This document shows, one piece after another, positions 32,792 to 44,595 of a DNA stretch of 64,000 nucleotides (the first letter of the stretch is position 1; each line of letters opens with the position of its first letter). Source of the stretch: Mycoplasma testudineum. GTDB lineage: Bacteria; Bacillota_I; Bacilli_A; Mycoplasmatales; Metamycoplasmataceae. A model generated the notes under the pieces. It made no database searches. It saw only the letters and a list, made by a program, of their open reading frames with translations, and had not been told where the DNA came from. Position numbers and translations under genes: made by a program. The stretch lies in the NCBI RefSeq assembly GCF_002245785.1, contig NZ_NNCE01000005.1:1-64000 (forward strand), read 5' to 3'.

Positions 32792-33613
32792 ATGCCAGAA
32801 TTGCCAGAAGTAAGAGTGAATGCAAAAGCATTAAATGATACGGTTAAAAACAAGGTTGTGAAATCAATAAAAGTTTGAATGCCAAAACTAATTAAAGAAA
32901 TTTCTGAACAAGAATTCATTAATTCCCTAATCGGAAAGAAAATTACAAAAGTTGATAACCGAGCTAAATTTTTAGTTTTTCATTTTAGTGATTCAACAAT
33001 AATGCTGTCTCATTTAAGAATGTCCGGTCAATATTTTTATTACAGTGCGGCACCATTATTTTTAGAAACAAATGTCCACATAATTTGATATTTTAGTGAT
33101 GGATCAGAATTGCATTATAAAGACCCAAGACAGTTTGGAACATTTCACATAAGAACAAATGATAATTATTTGAAAATTAAGCCACTAGTTAATGTTGCAC
33201 CAATCCCTGCTAATGTCGATATTGACGTTTTATATTCAAAGATGAAAAAAAGTTCACGTGCTATTAAAACATTTTTATTAGATCAAAGTAATGTTGCTGG
33301 TTTAGGAAATATTTATGTTAATGAAGCGTTATGAGATGTAAAAGTTCATCCTTCAATTGAAGCAAAAAATATTAGTAAATTAACATTAAAAAAGATCATA
33401 GATTCATCAACAAGAATATTAGATAAGTCTACTGCATTGGGCGGAAGTACAATTGACACGTATGCATCATTAAATCAAAAAGAAGGAAATTATCAAAATT
33501 TCCTTCAAGTCCACGGTAAGGACAAACATTTATGTAGTCGGTGTGGTACCGAAATCGAAAAATATTACGTTAATGGTAGGTCAACATATTTTTGTCTAAA
33601 TGAGCAAATCTAG
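32792..33613 (+). CDS. mutM: Formamidopyrimidine-DNA glycosylase with altered zinc finger
   Basis: 273 residues. PELPEV start: Pro1 becomes the catalytic N-terminus after Met removal, Glu2 follows. Lys in RAKFL and the H2TH region (NVAGLGNIYVNE) are present. It removes 8-oxoguanine. The zinc finger has Cys248, Cys251 and Cys268, but the fourth Cys is missing: the end reads FCLNEQI instead of the usual FCPxCQ, with Glu271 in its place. The gene ends 4 nt inside the convergent island gene. The change could weaken zinc binding. Confidence 0.92.
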
Positions 33614-34008
33614 ATAGTTGTAGGACTAGTAATTTGACTATGTTTTTTTGGAATTAATTTTATCAATTTGTGATTATCAATGTTAGTTTCAAGTGATTTT
33701 TGCAAGCTAGACATTATCAGTAATTTGTTTTCATCATCTATTATGTCATCGGCCTTATGATTTTTGACAATAATTGCTCTATGAAAATCATTTATTGTAA
33801 TTAAGTAATTATGCAGTATGTCTACATATAGTTTGCATTCACCAACTGTTATTTCTAAGTCGCTTTCATAAGTTTTATTTTCAGATAATGTAATAAAGTA
33901 ATATTTATCCTCTTCTGAACCAACTATAAGTGCTTTTGAGTTAATTTTATTATCCTCAAGCATTTTTTTGTTTCCAATTTCTATTGGTGTTAATATTTGT
34001 AAAATCAT
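33610..34008 (-). CDS. Small unknown protein, last gene of the conjugation-type island
   Basis: 132 residues, no signal peptide or membrane helix; mixed alpha/beta composition. The stop of the large gene upstream overlaps its ATG by 3 nt, like the other joints of this operon. The 3' end overlaps mutM by 4 nt. No family recognised. Confidence 0.6.
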   Translation of the reverse strand: MILQILTPIEIGNKKMLEDNKINSKALIVGSEEDKYYFITLSENKTYESDLEITVGECKLYVDILHNYLITINDFHRAIIVKNHKADDIIDDENKLLIMSSLQKSLETNIDNHKLIKLIPKKHSQITSPTTI

Positions 34009-37000
34009 TATTTTACCTTTCTGTTAAATTTGTTATGTATTATTTTTCCAATTACTAGTGCACTTATTGTAATAGTAATTATTAATGGCACGAGCCAATA
34101 TGACAAAGCTAATTTATTTGATTCTAAGCTTTTATTTATTTCATCTGTAGTGGCATTGTTTAATATTGTGTTTACTGCTTCACTACTATTGTTATTGTTT
34201 TGAATTATCACAAACAGACTATTTAAGAGTGTCTCATTTGCGGATTCTATTTCTATTTTTACTTTATTAATATTATTTGGTCTTAACAAGGTTAAAAAAG
34301 TACCGGGTGTAGATAGATTGATTGCTTTAAGTTCGCTTGAGTAATCAATACCAAAATTTGAGAATTTTTCTTGAAAAAAAGAAGTAATTAATTGATACAT
34401 TTTACCACCATCATTAGTTTCCAAAATCAGGTTTTCGATTTTTAAATCTCTTAAGTCAATTATAAATTTGTCACCCTCTGAAATAGAATTTTTTACTACA
34501 ACATTAAATTCGTTAATAAAATATTTTTGATTTGGAAGCAATGTTATCTGTATCTCAAAATTACCATTTCTATTTATAGGTAGCAAAATTTCATCTAGAT
34601 CCTTAATAAAGAAATCTTTTTTATAGTATATTTCATTTTCATAACCTATTTTTGTTAATTCAGCTTCTAACAAACTAATAAATTCAATCTTGCTTTTTGC
34701 ATTTAATAAAATTGAATTTATCTTCATTTTTGATAAATCATTATTTTTAGGGACAAATTCCCCATCAAAATAATTATAGATAATTAATTTTTCATAGATG
34801 TGTATATCATCACTACTAGATGTTATTTCTATTTGATATTTTATAGTATCTGAAGCGCTGTGATGAACCGTTGACAATCGTTCTAATAATTCAGAACTTA
34901 ATCCTTGAATTTTGAATAATTTAGAATATTTTGGACCTACACTCATGGAAATATGGTTTTTAATAGAAGTTATAATTGACGTCTTGTTAGTCAATCCATT
35001 TAAATTAAGCTCGCTAATATTAAAATCTAGTAGAGTTGGGAGTTTAATTTGTTTTTTATCAACTTGACTTATTGGATATACCATAAATTCAAATCCGTTT
35101 GTCATAGTGGGACTAGAGTGATTCCAAATTAATGCTCTTTCAGGAAATATTGAATTTTCTAAAAATACATCGCTTCCTAAATTTTGTCTATCAAAGTATT
35201 TAATCTTTTCATTCTCATGATCTTTTCATTCAATATCATTAAAATTATTTTCATAATTTATATTTGTCAGGTCAAAATTTTCATTTTTAATTGAAAATAT
35301 AAACCACTTATCATGATCGTTTTGCTCAAATTTTAATTTAAAATATTCATCAGCATTTAGTTGATCAACACCGAATTTGAAAGCAAAATCTTTTGAATTA
35401 CTTAATTCTATATTCATTTCAGATGCAATTAAAATATTTTGATGCTCTATAGACTTAATTAGATTTTCGATAAAGTTATCACTGACAAATATTTTTAATT
35501 TATTTAATAGTTGTTTTATTACTCCGGTTTTACTTCACTCACTATTTTCATCAAGATTATCACTAAGTTTATTATTGTTTTTGGTAACGCTATTTTCATT
35601 TTGTTTTATTTTTTGATCACTTTCAATTTTGGGTAAATTCTTAGTTTCAAAATTATTCAAAATATTTTTTGGATCATTTTTATTACCGGCATGAGTATTA
35701 TTAAATTTTAAATTGTTGCTGTTATTGCCCAATTTTTTACCGATATAAATGGCATTATTATTATCGTTATTGTTGCCTTGTTTTTCTGAGCTGTTAATTT
35801 TTTTTACAATTGAATCAACTTCTGTTTTGTTTAAATCAACACTATCGAGATAGGGCAATTCATATGTAATATAATCAACTCATCCTTGTAGCAATTTACT
35901 ATAGTTTTGAAAAATATAATTTACGACAGTAGTTGGATAATTCTTGTTTAAATATATTTTTAATATTTGACCATAAATTGATTTATCCGCTTCGATGAAA
36001 TATTTTTCAAAAAATTTATCAAACTCTGGACTAGTTTCACCGATGAAATGTAAGTAATATTTGTCTAGTTTAGATTGTTTATGTAAGAATTTAAAAAGAT
36101 GCAGCCCAGTTTCAGATATATAATATGTATTATCTTTTTTAAATTTTGATTTATCTAATTTTTCGTCAATATATGAGTCATTTACATTCTTTTTGTAACC
36201 ATGAATTATTTCATATTCATCATTGCTTTCAATTGTTATTCCTTTATCGGATTTGCTAAAGTTTACAAAACCTCCAATTTCATTCTTATTAATCAATTTA
36301 TTCAACTGATTAGAGTAATGTAAATATTCTTTCCTTTTGACAAAATAATTTTTTGTAATTAATCCTGTAATTGGATCTATTAACGGATTGTAATATGGAT
36401 TTTCATCTTTATTCTCGTTTAAGTATTGAGTTAATATTTTTTTTTGATGTGAATTTTTTTCGGGATTCCAACCAAAATATTTACTTTTTAGAACTTGATT
36501 ATCAACATTTTTATAGAAATTAATTGTTTGCAATACCTTATTATCTAAATCCTTAATTTCGATTTTTATTTGAAACTCATTTTCTCAATTTTTTTCAATA
36601 TCATATTCAAATATATTGTCTAAAACTGCTATTTTAACATCGTTTACTGCAATGTATTTTTTACTTAATTTATTTGACTTATAAATAACTTTCGGGAACT
36701 GATTGACAATAATTGTATCAATTCCATTCTCATTTTTATGTGTCGGAATTTCAGATTCGTAATTTCCATTTTTTCAATTGTTTTTTCTATAAATAAAATT
36801 TAATGTGTCTTCAAGAAGCAAATTGTATTTTGGTATTTCTTGAAATTGTATCTTAATTTTTTCAAATATATGATCATGAATTCAATTATCATTTTGAAAA
36901 AAAGTTAGTTTTGGTGTTGTTGTTATTGTGTTAGATTTAATAGATGTTTTATCCAGAGTCCATTTGAAACTATAATTTTTTATAGCTGTACTTAAATTAT

Positions 37001-37730
37001 TTAATTGATATATTGTATTAACAACAATGTTTTCGCTTTTATTTATGTTTTTGTCTCATGTAATATATTTAGCAGTATTTGATTGAACTTTGGCCATTTC
37101 TTTTTTTAATGTATTTATATATGAAAAGACATCATCGTTTATATAGTATTCATAACTAATGTCAAATACTTTTTGAATGCTAAATAAATCAATTTGTGAA
37201 TTGTCATTAGATGATAAATTTAAAGTGTATTTTTGAAATTGATGTTGAATTTTTAAAATACGACTATATATGTGTGGTTCAATTAAATTTTTTAGTTGAT
37301 TTTCAGTTAGCGTATTAGTATTTTCTGATTTTGGTAATTCTAGGTAGTAATTGCTTTTTTCTTTGCTATGCAACGGATAGTGTATTCTTATTTTGTCACT
37401 AGAACTAAATGAATGAGGTAAGTCAACACTTTTTGTTGCCTTGTTGATATACATTAATTTTTCGTTTACATATATCTGTGGCCCTGGATTATAAAATAGC
37501 TGACTGTTATTTTTAAATTTTGATAAAAATACTGCCCTTACTGCTCCAGTGTTTATATTTTCTGATCACCTATGAGTTTTAGTTAATTTATTTTCTACCC
37601 TAATGGAATTTTCAATTTTGTAATTAGGCACTAAATCATTAGATGCTATTGTGAATATAGGCAAAATTGAAATAAAAATTAACATGAATATTTTTATAAA
37701 TTTAATAGCAATATTTTTGTTCAATTTCAT
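34008..37730 (-). CDS. Large secreted protein with C-terminal anchor, conjugation-type island
   Basis: 1240 residues in one frame once TGA is read as Trp; I followed the frame through each TGA and found no TAA or TAG. N-terminal signal peptide (about 1-30, ending near IASN), long extracellular region with an Asn/Lys-rich stretch (about 620-740), one transmembrane helix near 1205-1228, and a short basic tail. The ATG at 37730 lies 29 nt inside the ATPase gene. It resembles in position and topology the large surface proteins of mycoplasma ICEs (the Mbov_0399/0400-type families, from memory). It may be a mating-contact or adhesion protein (inference). Confidence 0.75.
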
Positions 37731-40173
37731 TGTAATTTATATTAATCAAAAGTCTTTCATAAGGGCCAATTGACAATAATGCTTCTCCTTTTCTTGCTAC
37801 TGAAAGGTATTTTTTTTCAGGCTCTGTTAAGCCCCCACTTGTTTTATATAATTGATGAACATTTTCAATATCAGAAGGCTTCATGTTTAAAAAGAAATTG
37901 TATTGTGAATTTGCCAATATAGCACTCGCCTTTCTTTGATCACTACCATAAAGATTAAAATCCGATGGGTTTTGGGTCGCGATCATTAAACCAGCATTAT
38001 ATTTTCTAATTCTTTTGGATAATTGATATAAAAAATCAAGAACCATTTTATTTTCATCATTTATAAAAATGTGTGCCTCATCAATAAAAATTAATATCTT
38101 TTGACTTTTTGAATTCATATTATTATTTATGATTAGTTGAATATTTTTAAGTATTGTATATATGCTGTTTACTAAAACTCTAGCATCATTTGTTTCGTAT
38201 ATTTTTTTTACATTGACTACAGAAAGATTATTGCTTCAATTTACATTTGAATATTTACAATACATTTTTTGGAATTTACCATCTTTATCAAAATCCCTTT
38301 TGAATAAATTTAATATATTTTCATCTATATTGCCAAATCCAATCCAATCATTTAATAGCGGGCTTTCATCTAATTCTCTTGTTTCAAATCATTTAATATA
38401 AAAACTAGAAATACTTCACTCTATTTGATTAAGTTGGTCTTCATTTAAAATAGGATAAAGAGATGAAAATCAACCTCTAAGTCAAAATGAATGTTCATTT
38501 GTAACTTTTATTTTATCATTATCACTATCTTGAATCAGTAGTTTAAAAGGGTTAAAACTTGTCTCGCTTGTAAAATGAAAATCTACTCAATTTCCATTGT
38601 GATATTCTGAAAACTTTTTATACTCATTTTCAGGATCAATAACAATAATTTTGTTCCCGGCTTTTAGTTGATACGAAATAAGTTTTTTCGCCAAAGTGCT
38701 TTTTCCACTTCCGCTAGTTCCTAATATTACTACATTAGAATTTTTTCTATAATTGTTAATTTTAAATTGATCAAAAACAACAGGTTCATCATTTTTTGTT
38801 TGACCAAGGTAAAATAAATTACCATCATTGTATGTAGAATAAAAGAAAGGCCATGATTCCGATAGTGTATCACTAGGCAAATATATGTTTCCTTTTTTGT
38901 TACTTATCCCATTTAAAAATAATTATTTAAAATAATTCAATTGTAATCAATTTCCACTATTTAATTTGATTGAATTATTATTATATTCATTTCGATTAGT
39001 TACATTTTTGTCACTGATGAGAAGAATACTAGAAGAATAAACCTGACAGTTATTTCTAACTATTTTCCGTGAAAGTTCATGTAAATTACTAAGGTTTTCA
39101 TCTTGTGCATCTTTTTCTACTTGGTCTTCAATATTTAATTTATTTACTCTAGAATTCAGTAAAGTTCTATTTATTAAATTAGATGCCTCTGACGTGTTTA
39201 ATTTATTGACATGTCATATTACTTCTTGCGAATTTTCTAGAATGTATCTTGCTCAACCCGGCTCTATTCTAAATGGTAGCGAATGAACTTTTTTAATTGA
39301 AATCTCTTTGTTATTTATGACAATACTATTTTGTTTAATGTTAATGCTCACATTTTTAAGTAATTTATTAAAGTGATTATCTATTTCTAATTCATCCTTA
39401 AAATCTAAGTTATTAAAATTTATTTTTAACCTAAATAGAATTTTAAACAATAGTTTTACTAATTTATTAGTGTCTAATTTGTAAAATTTAAATCCAGATA
39501 AAAGTACTTCATTTTCGAATAACTTATCATCATTTGAATTTTCTTTTTTGTAAATAACAATATAAAATTTGAACGATTTTTTCAATCTAGATTTTATTTG
39601 TTTTAAATCATTTACATAAGCTGAATTTCAAATATCTTCAGCACCAAAATTAGAATTTTTAAAAAATTTTTCATTTTCGTTCAAATCACTTGTTTCGTTA
39701 GTTTTTACAATTGTAAAATCAAAATTAAATTTATTAAAGGCTTGTTCAAATTTTAGGAATTCATTGTCTTGAGCATCGGCATCTAATATTGAAATATCCT
39801 TACCTATAATTTCGTAAGCGATCAATTCTCTATTTAATACTTTTTTCTTAAGTATTAATTTATCTTTTAAAACAAAATATGGGAAACCCACTTCGGATGC
39901 AATAATTTTCTTTTTAGATGTAGAATAATTAAATAAGCGCCATATAATTGTGTAATATTTCGTTTTGTGTTTATTGTTATAAAACGTAAGTAAAACTAGG
40001 GGCAATGATAGAAAAGCAATTATAACTAGTTTTATAATATTGTTTTCAAAAGGCAAATTTCATATTGTCAAAAATACAACAAGTAGGCTAATTATTATGT
40101 ACAAAAGATCTAATAAATTTATGTGTTTGTATATTTTAAGATTTAATTTATTTTCTTCTCTGGGAACTAACAT
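37702..40173 (-). pseudogene. VirB4/TraE-like conjugation ATPase interrupted by an in-frame TAA
   Basis: The frame runs 824 codons but has TAA at codon 417 (38925-38923). The N-terminal part has one or two membrane segments (about 20-55) then a VirB4-type domain. After the stop, in the same frame, come LPSDTLSESWPFF, Walker A GTSGSGKST (about 485), Walker B IFIDEAH and the ATQNPSD motif, all as expected. So one protein family spans a nonsense codon. The downstream half has no obvious ATG or ribosome site near the break. In ICEs this ATPase powers DNA transfer. Possible states: dead gene, split gene, or stop read-through. A sequencing error cannot be excluded. Confidence 0.8.
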
Positions 40174-41240
40174 TAATAGGACACCTTCCTTATTGTTTTG
40201 TAATTAATTGATTTTGAAACTTCATCACTATCATTTTTAAGATATCTTAAATTACTTTGAAAATTATTTCGTAGTGATCATTTACTAGGGTGAAATAAGT
40301 TGGCGAATTTGATATTATTTCCGATACTTTCACTAAATTTTGAAATGCCAGTTAAATATGAAATTAAAAATAAGCTAGTTATAATAATATTTAGCGTTGG
40401 GTTTTTATAAACATCCGTAACGTAATTTGTACTTGTGGAAACTATTATCCCACCTAATTTGAAAAATAAAATCACAGTAAATATTTTTAATGAATTACTT
40501 ATTATATTTTCAATTAAATATTTTAGTTTCGAATTCGAATCTTCAATTTTTCAAATTACAATTATTGGCGAACTTAAAATTAATAGTCCAACTTTAAATT
40601 GCAATGAAATAACATAAACCATTAATTTTAATATCATTACAATTGAAATTAATGCAACTACAAACAAAACAATAGCTGTTCCAATACTTCAATTCATATC
40701 CCTTCAAACATCAAATGATGGAGGATTTGAACCGTTTTCTTTAATATATTTAAGCCACTCAACATAATCCATAGCTTCTGGCTTCAGCCCAATTAAAAGC
40801 GAATCGGTTAAGCTTAGTGAATTTAATGATTTAGTTTGGGAGATGTTATTTAGTGCAATATTAATAACTAAATTCGCAATAAAAAAACTGATAGGTATTA
40901 ATAATATTATTAAAAAGATGCTAGTAATATTTTTTAATGAGTTTCTAATTTTGAAAAATTGATTTTTTTCACTTGATAAAACCATATTTTTAATGAAAAG
41001 AAAGATAAACATTGTGACTAAAAAAAGAACAGAAATCAATGATATAAAAATATATATACTTGAGACATTAAGTTTCCCATCATCATTATTAAAAACAACT
41101 TTTTGCACAAATAAAATTTCTGATATGTTAAAAAATTTTTCTACCATTCTTAAAATTGATAATGGTGCATTTACAAATATTTGTCAAAAAATATAAAAAG
41201 CAAAATATCTTAATGTTTCACCTAAATTTCAAATACTCAT
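40173..41240 (-). CDS. Polytopic membrane protein of the conjugation-type island
   Basis: 355 residues, about six membrane segments with a periplasm-like loop (near 140-175). Starts with TAATG overlap to the pilin-like gene and ends with TAATG overlap to the ATPase. The order pilin - membrane protein - VirB4 matches the mycoplasma ICE series Mbov_0395-0396-0397 (family names from memory) and the VirB2-VirB3/6-VirB4 logic of type IV secretion. It would form the inner channel. Many TGA Trp codons. Confidence 0.75.
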
Positions 41241-41593
41241 TATTTCATCAACTTCATTAAAATGTTAGTCAATTGAGAACTCGAGCTTGAAATACTTTGG
41301 TTTGCTAGTTTAGTTTGCATTAATGTTATTGCAATATTACTTAATCCTCAAATAATTAATACAGCAACAAATGTTATAGCAACTCATTTGATAGAATTAA
41401 GGTATCTTGCTCTTAATTCCGGTCGGTTGGCAACTGTTGACAATTTAACAAAATAAAAAATTGCTAAAACAATAAGAACAATTGCAATTACTCCGCTAAA
41501 TGCACCCATAACTGCATTTATTGAATTTCTAATATTATCACTAATGCCACTTAAATCACTTTGTGAAATTTCATTTGAATAATTTATTTGCAT
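41240..41593 (-). CDS. Pilin-like small membrane protein (VirB2/TrbC type)
   Basis: 117 residues with two hydrophobic helices (about 27-52 and 70-90) separated by a short basic loop, and a Ser-rich end. TGA codons give the second helix. This is the usual topology of conjugative pilin-like subunits, and it is followed directly by the membrane and ATPase genes. First gene of the island operon. AAGGAGG lies 5 nt before its ATG and the shared accessory element lies upstream. Confidence 0.75.
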
Positions 41594-41607
41594 ATTTCCT
41601 CCTTACG

Positions 41608-41643
41608 CTTAATAATGCAAATAAAAATCCTTAAACGAAAAAA
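41608..41643 (-). promoter_or_regulatory. Shared promoter-like element, copy D (island operon)
   Basis: On the minus strand: T6 (41643-41638), CGTTTAAGG (41637-41629), 8 nt, TTGCAT (41620-41615), TATTAAG. Same arrangement as the three plus-strand copies. The AAGGAGG follows 10-17 nt later. Confidence 0.75.
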
Positions 41644-41678
41644 GACATAAAAAAAATTCCAAATAAATGGAATTAATT

Positions 41679-43025
41679 CTAGAAATTCCCTAAACCAGGA
41701 ATTCCACCACCACCTTTAAGATTTTCTCCTAATGCCTTAACTTGTTTTTGCATTCTGTCAAATTCAATAATTAAGCGATTATATTCTTGTGCATTTCTTC
41801 CGCTACCATTAATTATTCTTTGTTTTCGAGAAGCATTTTTCAATAATTTAGGATTTTTTCTTTCTTCTATGGTCATTGATGAAATTATAATTTCAAATAA
41901 TTTGATTTTTTCTTCTGCTTCATCAATTTGTGCTGAACTTATTTTTTTAGAAAGTCCTGGAATCATTTTGATAAGTGCAGACATTTTCCCTAATTTGCGA
42001 ATTTGTTTTAAATTATTCATTAAATCATCAATTGTATATTCTCCACTAAACATACGATTCATCATTTTTTTAGCATCTTTTTGATCAATAACTTCTTCTG
42101 CTTTTTCAATTAAGCTAAGAACATCACCCATTCCCAGAATTCTTTGACTCATTCGATCTGGATAAAATAAATCTAAATTATTAATTTTTTCACCAGTACC
42201 AATATATTTAATCGGCACATCTAAAACTTCTTTAATTGATAAAGCAGTTCCACCTCTAGCATCACTATCTAATTTTGTTATTATTGCACCTGTTAAATTA
42301 AGTCTTTCGTGGAAAGTTTTCATGACATTAATAACTTCTTGACCACTTAGAGCATCAACTACATAAATAATTTCATTAGGTTTAAAAACTTTTTTTATTG
42401 TTTCTAATTCAATCATTAATTCTTCGTTTATTGAAAGTCTACCGGCTGTATCTAAAATAATTAAATCGTTTTTGTTTTTATAAGCTATATCTAGTGATTC
42501 AGCAGCTGTGACATCAGGTTTTACATCAGTACCATTATCAAAAAAATCAACGTTTATTTGTTTAGATAAAATTTTAAGTTGCTCAATAGCAGCTGGTCTA
42601 TAAATATCAGCACCAACAAGCAAGGGATTTTCAACTTGCTTTTTCTTTCGAAAATAATTAGCTAATTTTGCACTTGTGGTAGTTTTACCTCCACCTTGAA
42701 GTCCTACCATCATAATTTTAAATGGTTTATTAGTAACTTTAATTTCACTAGGTTTTTTACCTAAAATTCTTGTCAATTCTTCATCAACAATTTTAATAAC
42801 AGTTTGTGATGGATTAAGTTTACCAACTACTTCTTGTTCTAGTACCTTATCTTTAATTGCTTTAATAAATGTTTTAACAACACTTAAATTTACGTCAGCT
42901 TCTAAAAGTGCAAATTTAATTTCTTTAGTAACTTCTAATATATCTGATTCACTTAGAACAGTTTTTGTTTTAACTTTATCTAAACTTTTTTGAATTCTTT
43001 TTCCTAAAAATTCTAACATTGCCAT
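41679..43025 (-). CDS. ffh: Signal recognition particle GTPase Ffh
   Basis: 448 residues. N domain (about 1-90), G domain with GLQGGGKTTT, DTAGR, TKLDSDARGG, then the Met-rich M domain (about 300-435) and a Gly-rich end. It targets membrane and secreted proteins with 4.5S RNA and FtsY. The 4.5S RNA gene is not seen here. Convergent to nothing; its 3' end abuts the island promoter region with a 35-nt gap. Confidence 0.95.
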   Translation of the reverse strand: MAMLEFLGKRIQKSLDKVKTKTVLSESDILEVTKEIKFALLEADVNLSVVKTFIKAIKDKVLEQEVVGKLNPSQTVIKIVDEELTRILGKKPSEIKVTNKPFKIMMVGLQGGGKTTTSAKLANYFRKKKQVENPLLVGADIYRPAAIEQLKILSKQINVDFFDNGTDVKPDVTAAESLDIAYKNKNDLIILDTAGRLSINEELMIELETIKKVFKPNEIIYVVDALSGQEVINVMKTFHERLNLTGAIITKLDSDARGGTALSIKEVLDVPIKYIGTGEKINNLDLFYPDRMSQRILGMGDVLSLIEKAEEVIDQKDAKKMMNRMFSGEYTIDDLMNNLKQIRKLGKMSALIKMIPGLSKKISSAQIDEAEEKIKLFEIIISSMTIEERKNPKLLKNASRKQRIINGSGRNAQEYNRLIIEFDRMQKQVKALGENLKGGGGIPGLGNF

Positions 43026-43079
43026 AATCCCTCTTTTCGTATTTTTAATTTTATCAAAACATGAAAATCATTATATTAA

Positions 43080-43775
43080 TTATTTAGAACCTAAATCAGT
43101 TTTTTCGATTATGAAAGCTCCTCTTTTTATATAAATAAATTTTTCAATAATATTGATTTGATGATCTAAAATCCTTTCAACATTTTTTAATGCAATAATA
43201 AAATTGTATAAATAATCTTGTTGATTTTCAAGTGTTAATCTTTGTGTTACTATTTTTATATTTTGAATGTATTTGCGTTCAAATGATTCTTTTTTTGACA
43301 AAGCAAATTCAAGAACATGATTTGGATCTGTTGCTTTAAATTTTTCAAAAATTTCAAAATATTTTTTAAATACATTAGTGTGCAAAGATTTTAAATTTTC
43401 TAAATAGTATTGATCGCTATGGTAATTAAATTTTAAGAATTTAGATATATTTTTTGCATAGTCACAAATTCTTTCTAAATCACTACTTGATGAAATAATA
43501 GCAATTAAAAATCTTAAATGATTTGCAAGTGGCTGATCTTTAGAAATTATTCAAACTGCTTCATCAATTATATTTGCTTCAAATTGATTTGATTCAAATT
43601 CTTCTTTATCTATTTGGACAAAATATTCTTCTGCTTTTTCATTATTTTTTTCTATTAAAGCATCAATTGCTTTTAAAGTAGTTCTATGAATTTTGATAGA
43701 ATGACGAAAAAATTTTTCAAATATTTTGCTTAAATTTTCTTCTGAATTTCTTAAATTTTCATAATTTCTTGACAT
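43080..43775 (-). CDS. phoU: Phosphate-transport regulator PhoU
   Basis: 231 residues in two three-helix repeats, with the acidic (E/D)xxxD metal sites (for example SDLERICDYAKN near residue 95). PhoU tunes Pst uptake. Last gene of the pst operon, 1 nt after pstB. A TGA near 43550 is Trp. Confidence 0.9.
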
Positions 43776-43776
43776 A

Positions 43777-44595
43777 TTAACCTATCTTTCCATTTATATA
43801 ATTTCTTGTTTCTTCATGTTCTGGATTTGTAAAAATCTTTTTAGTTTCACCATGTTCAATTAATCTGCCTTGATAAAAATAAAAGGTTTGATCACTAATT
43901 CTTTGAGCTTGTGCCATTGAGTGAGTTACGATGATAATTGTAAAATCCTTTTTTAATTTTAAAATTAATTGTTCTATTTTGGCAGTGGCAATAGGGTCAA
44001 GAGCTGATGTAGGTTCATCCATTAGTAAAACTTCAGGTTTAAGTGCTATAGTTCTAGCAATACATAATCTTTGTTGCTGTCCTCCACTTAATTCAGTTGC
44101 TGATTTTGTTAAATCATCTTTTACTTCATCTCACAGTGCTGCACCTTTTAAAGACTCTTTAACAATTTTGTCTAAAACTTCTTTTTTTCTTATTCCGTGT
44201 GTTCGAAGTGGAAATGCGATATTTTCATAAATTGATAAATTAAATGGAGTAGGTTTTTGAAACACCATTCCAACTTTTGAACGTAATTCAATTTTGTTAA
44301 TTTTTCTACTTTTAATGTTAAGTCCATTAAAAAATATATCGCCTTCACTTCTTGTGTTTGGTAGTAATTCATTCATTAAATTAAACACTCTTATAAAACT
44401 ACTTTTCCCACTTCCAGAAGGACCAATGAATGCGCTTACTTTTTTCTTTTCAATAGTTACATTTAAATTTTCTAAAGCTCGTCTTTCTCCGTAATATAAA
44501 TTAAAATTTTTAACTACAAAAACATCTTTTTCATTAACTTCAATTGTTGTTGTTTCTGGGAATTGCTTTTTATTTTTTAACAGATTTAATTTCAT
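43777..44595 (-). CDS. pstB: Phosphate ABC transporter ATPase
   Basis: 272 residues. Walker [10 protein letters not shown], signature LSGGQQQR, Walker [13 protein letters not shown] and the switch His in THS. It powers phosphate import with the PstC-PstA permease. It starts 26 nt inside the permease gene. Confidence 0.95.

Noticed and set aside
33608-41683. TCTAGA at both ends of the conjugation-type island as a target duplication
   Set aside because: Only 6 bp palindromic and lying in the stop codon regions of mutM and ffh; chance occurrence is likely.
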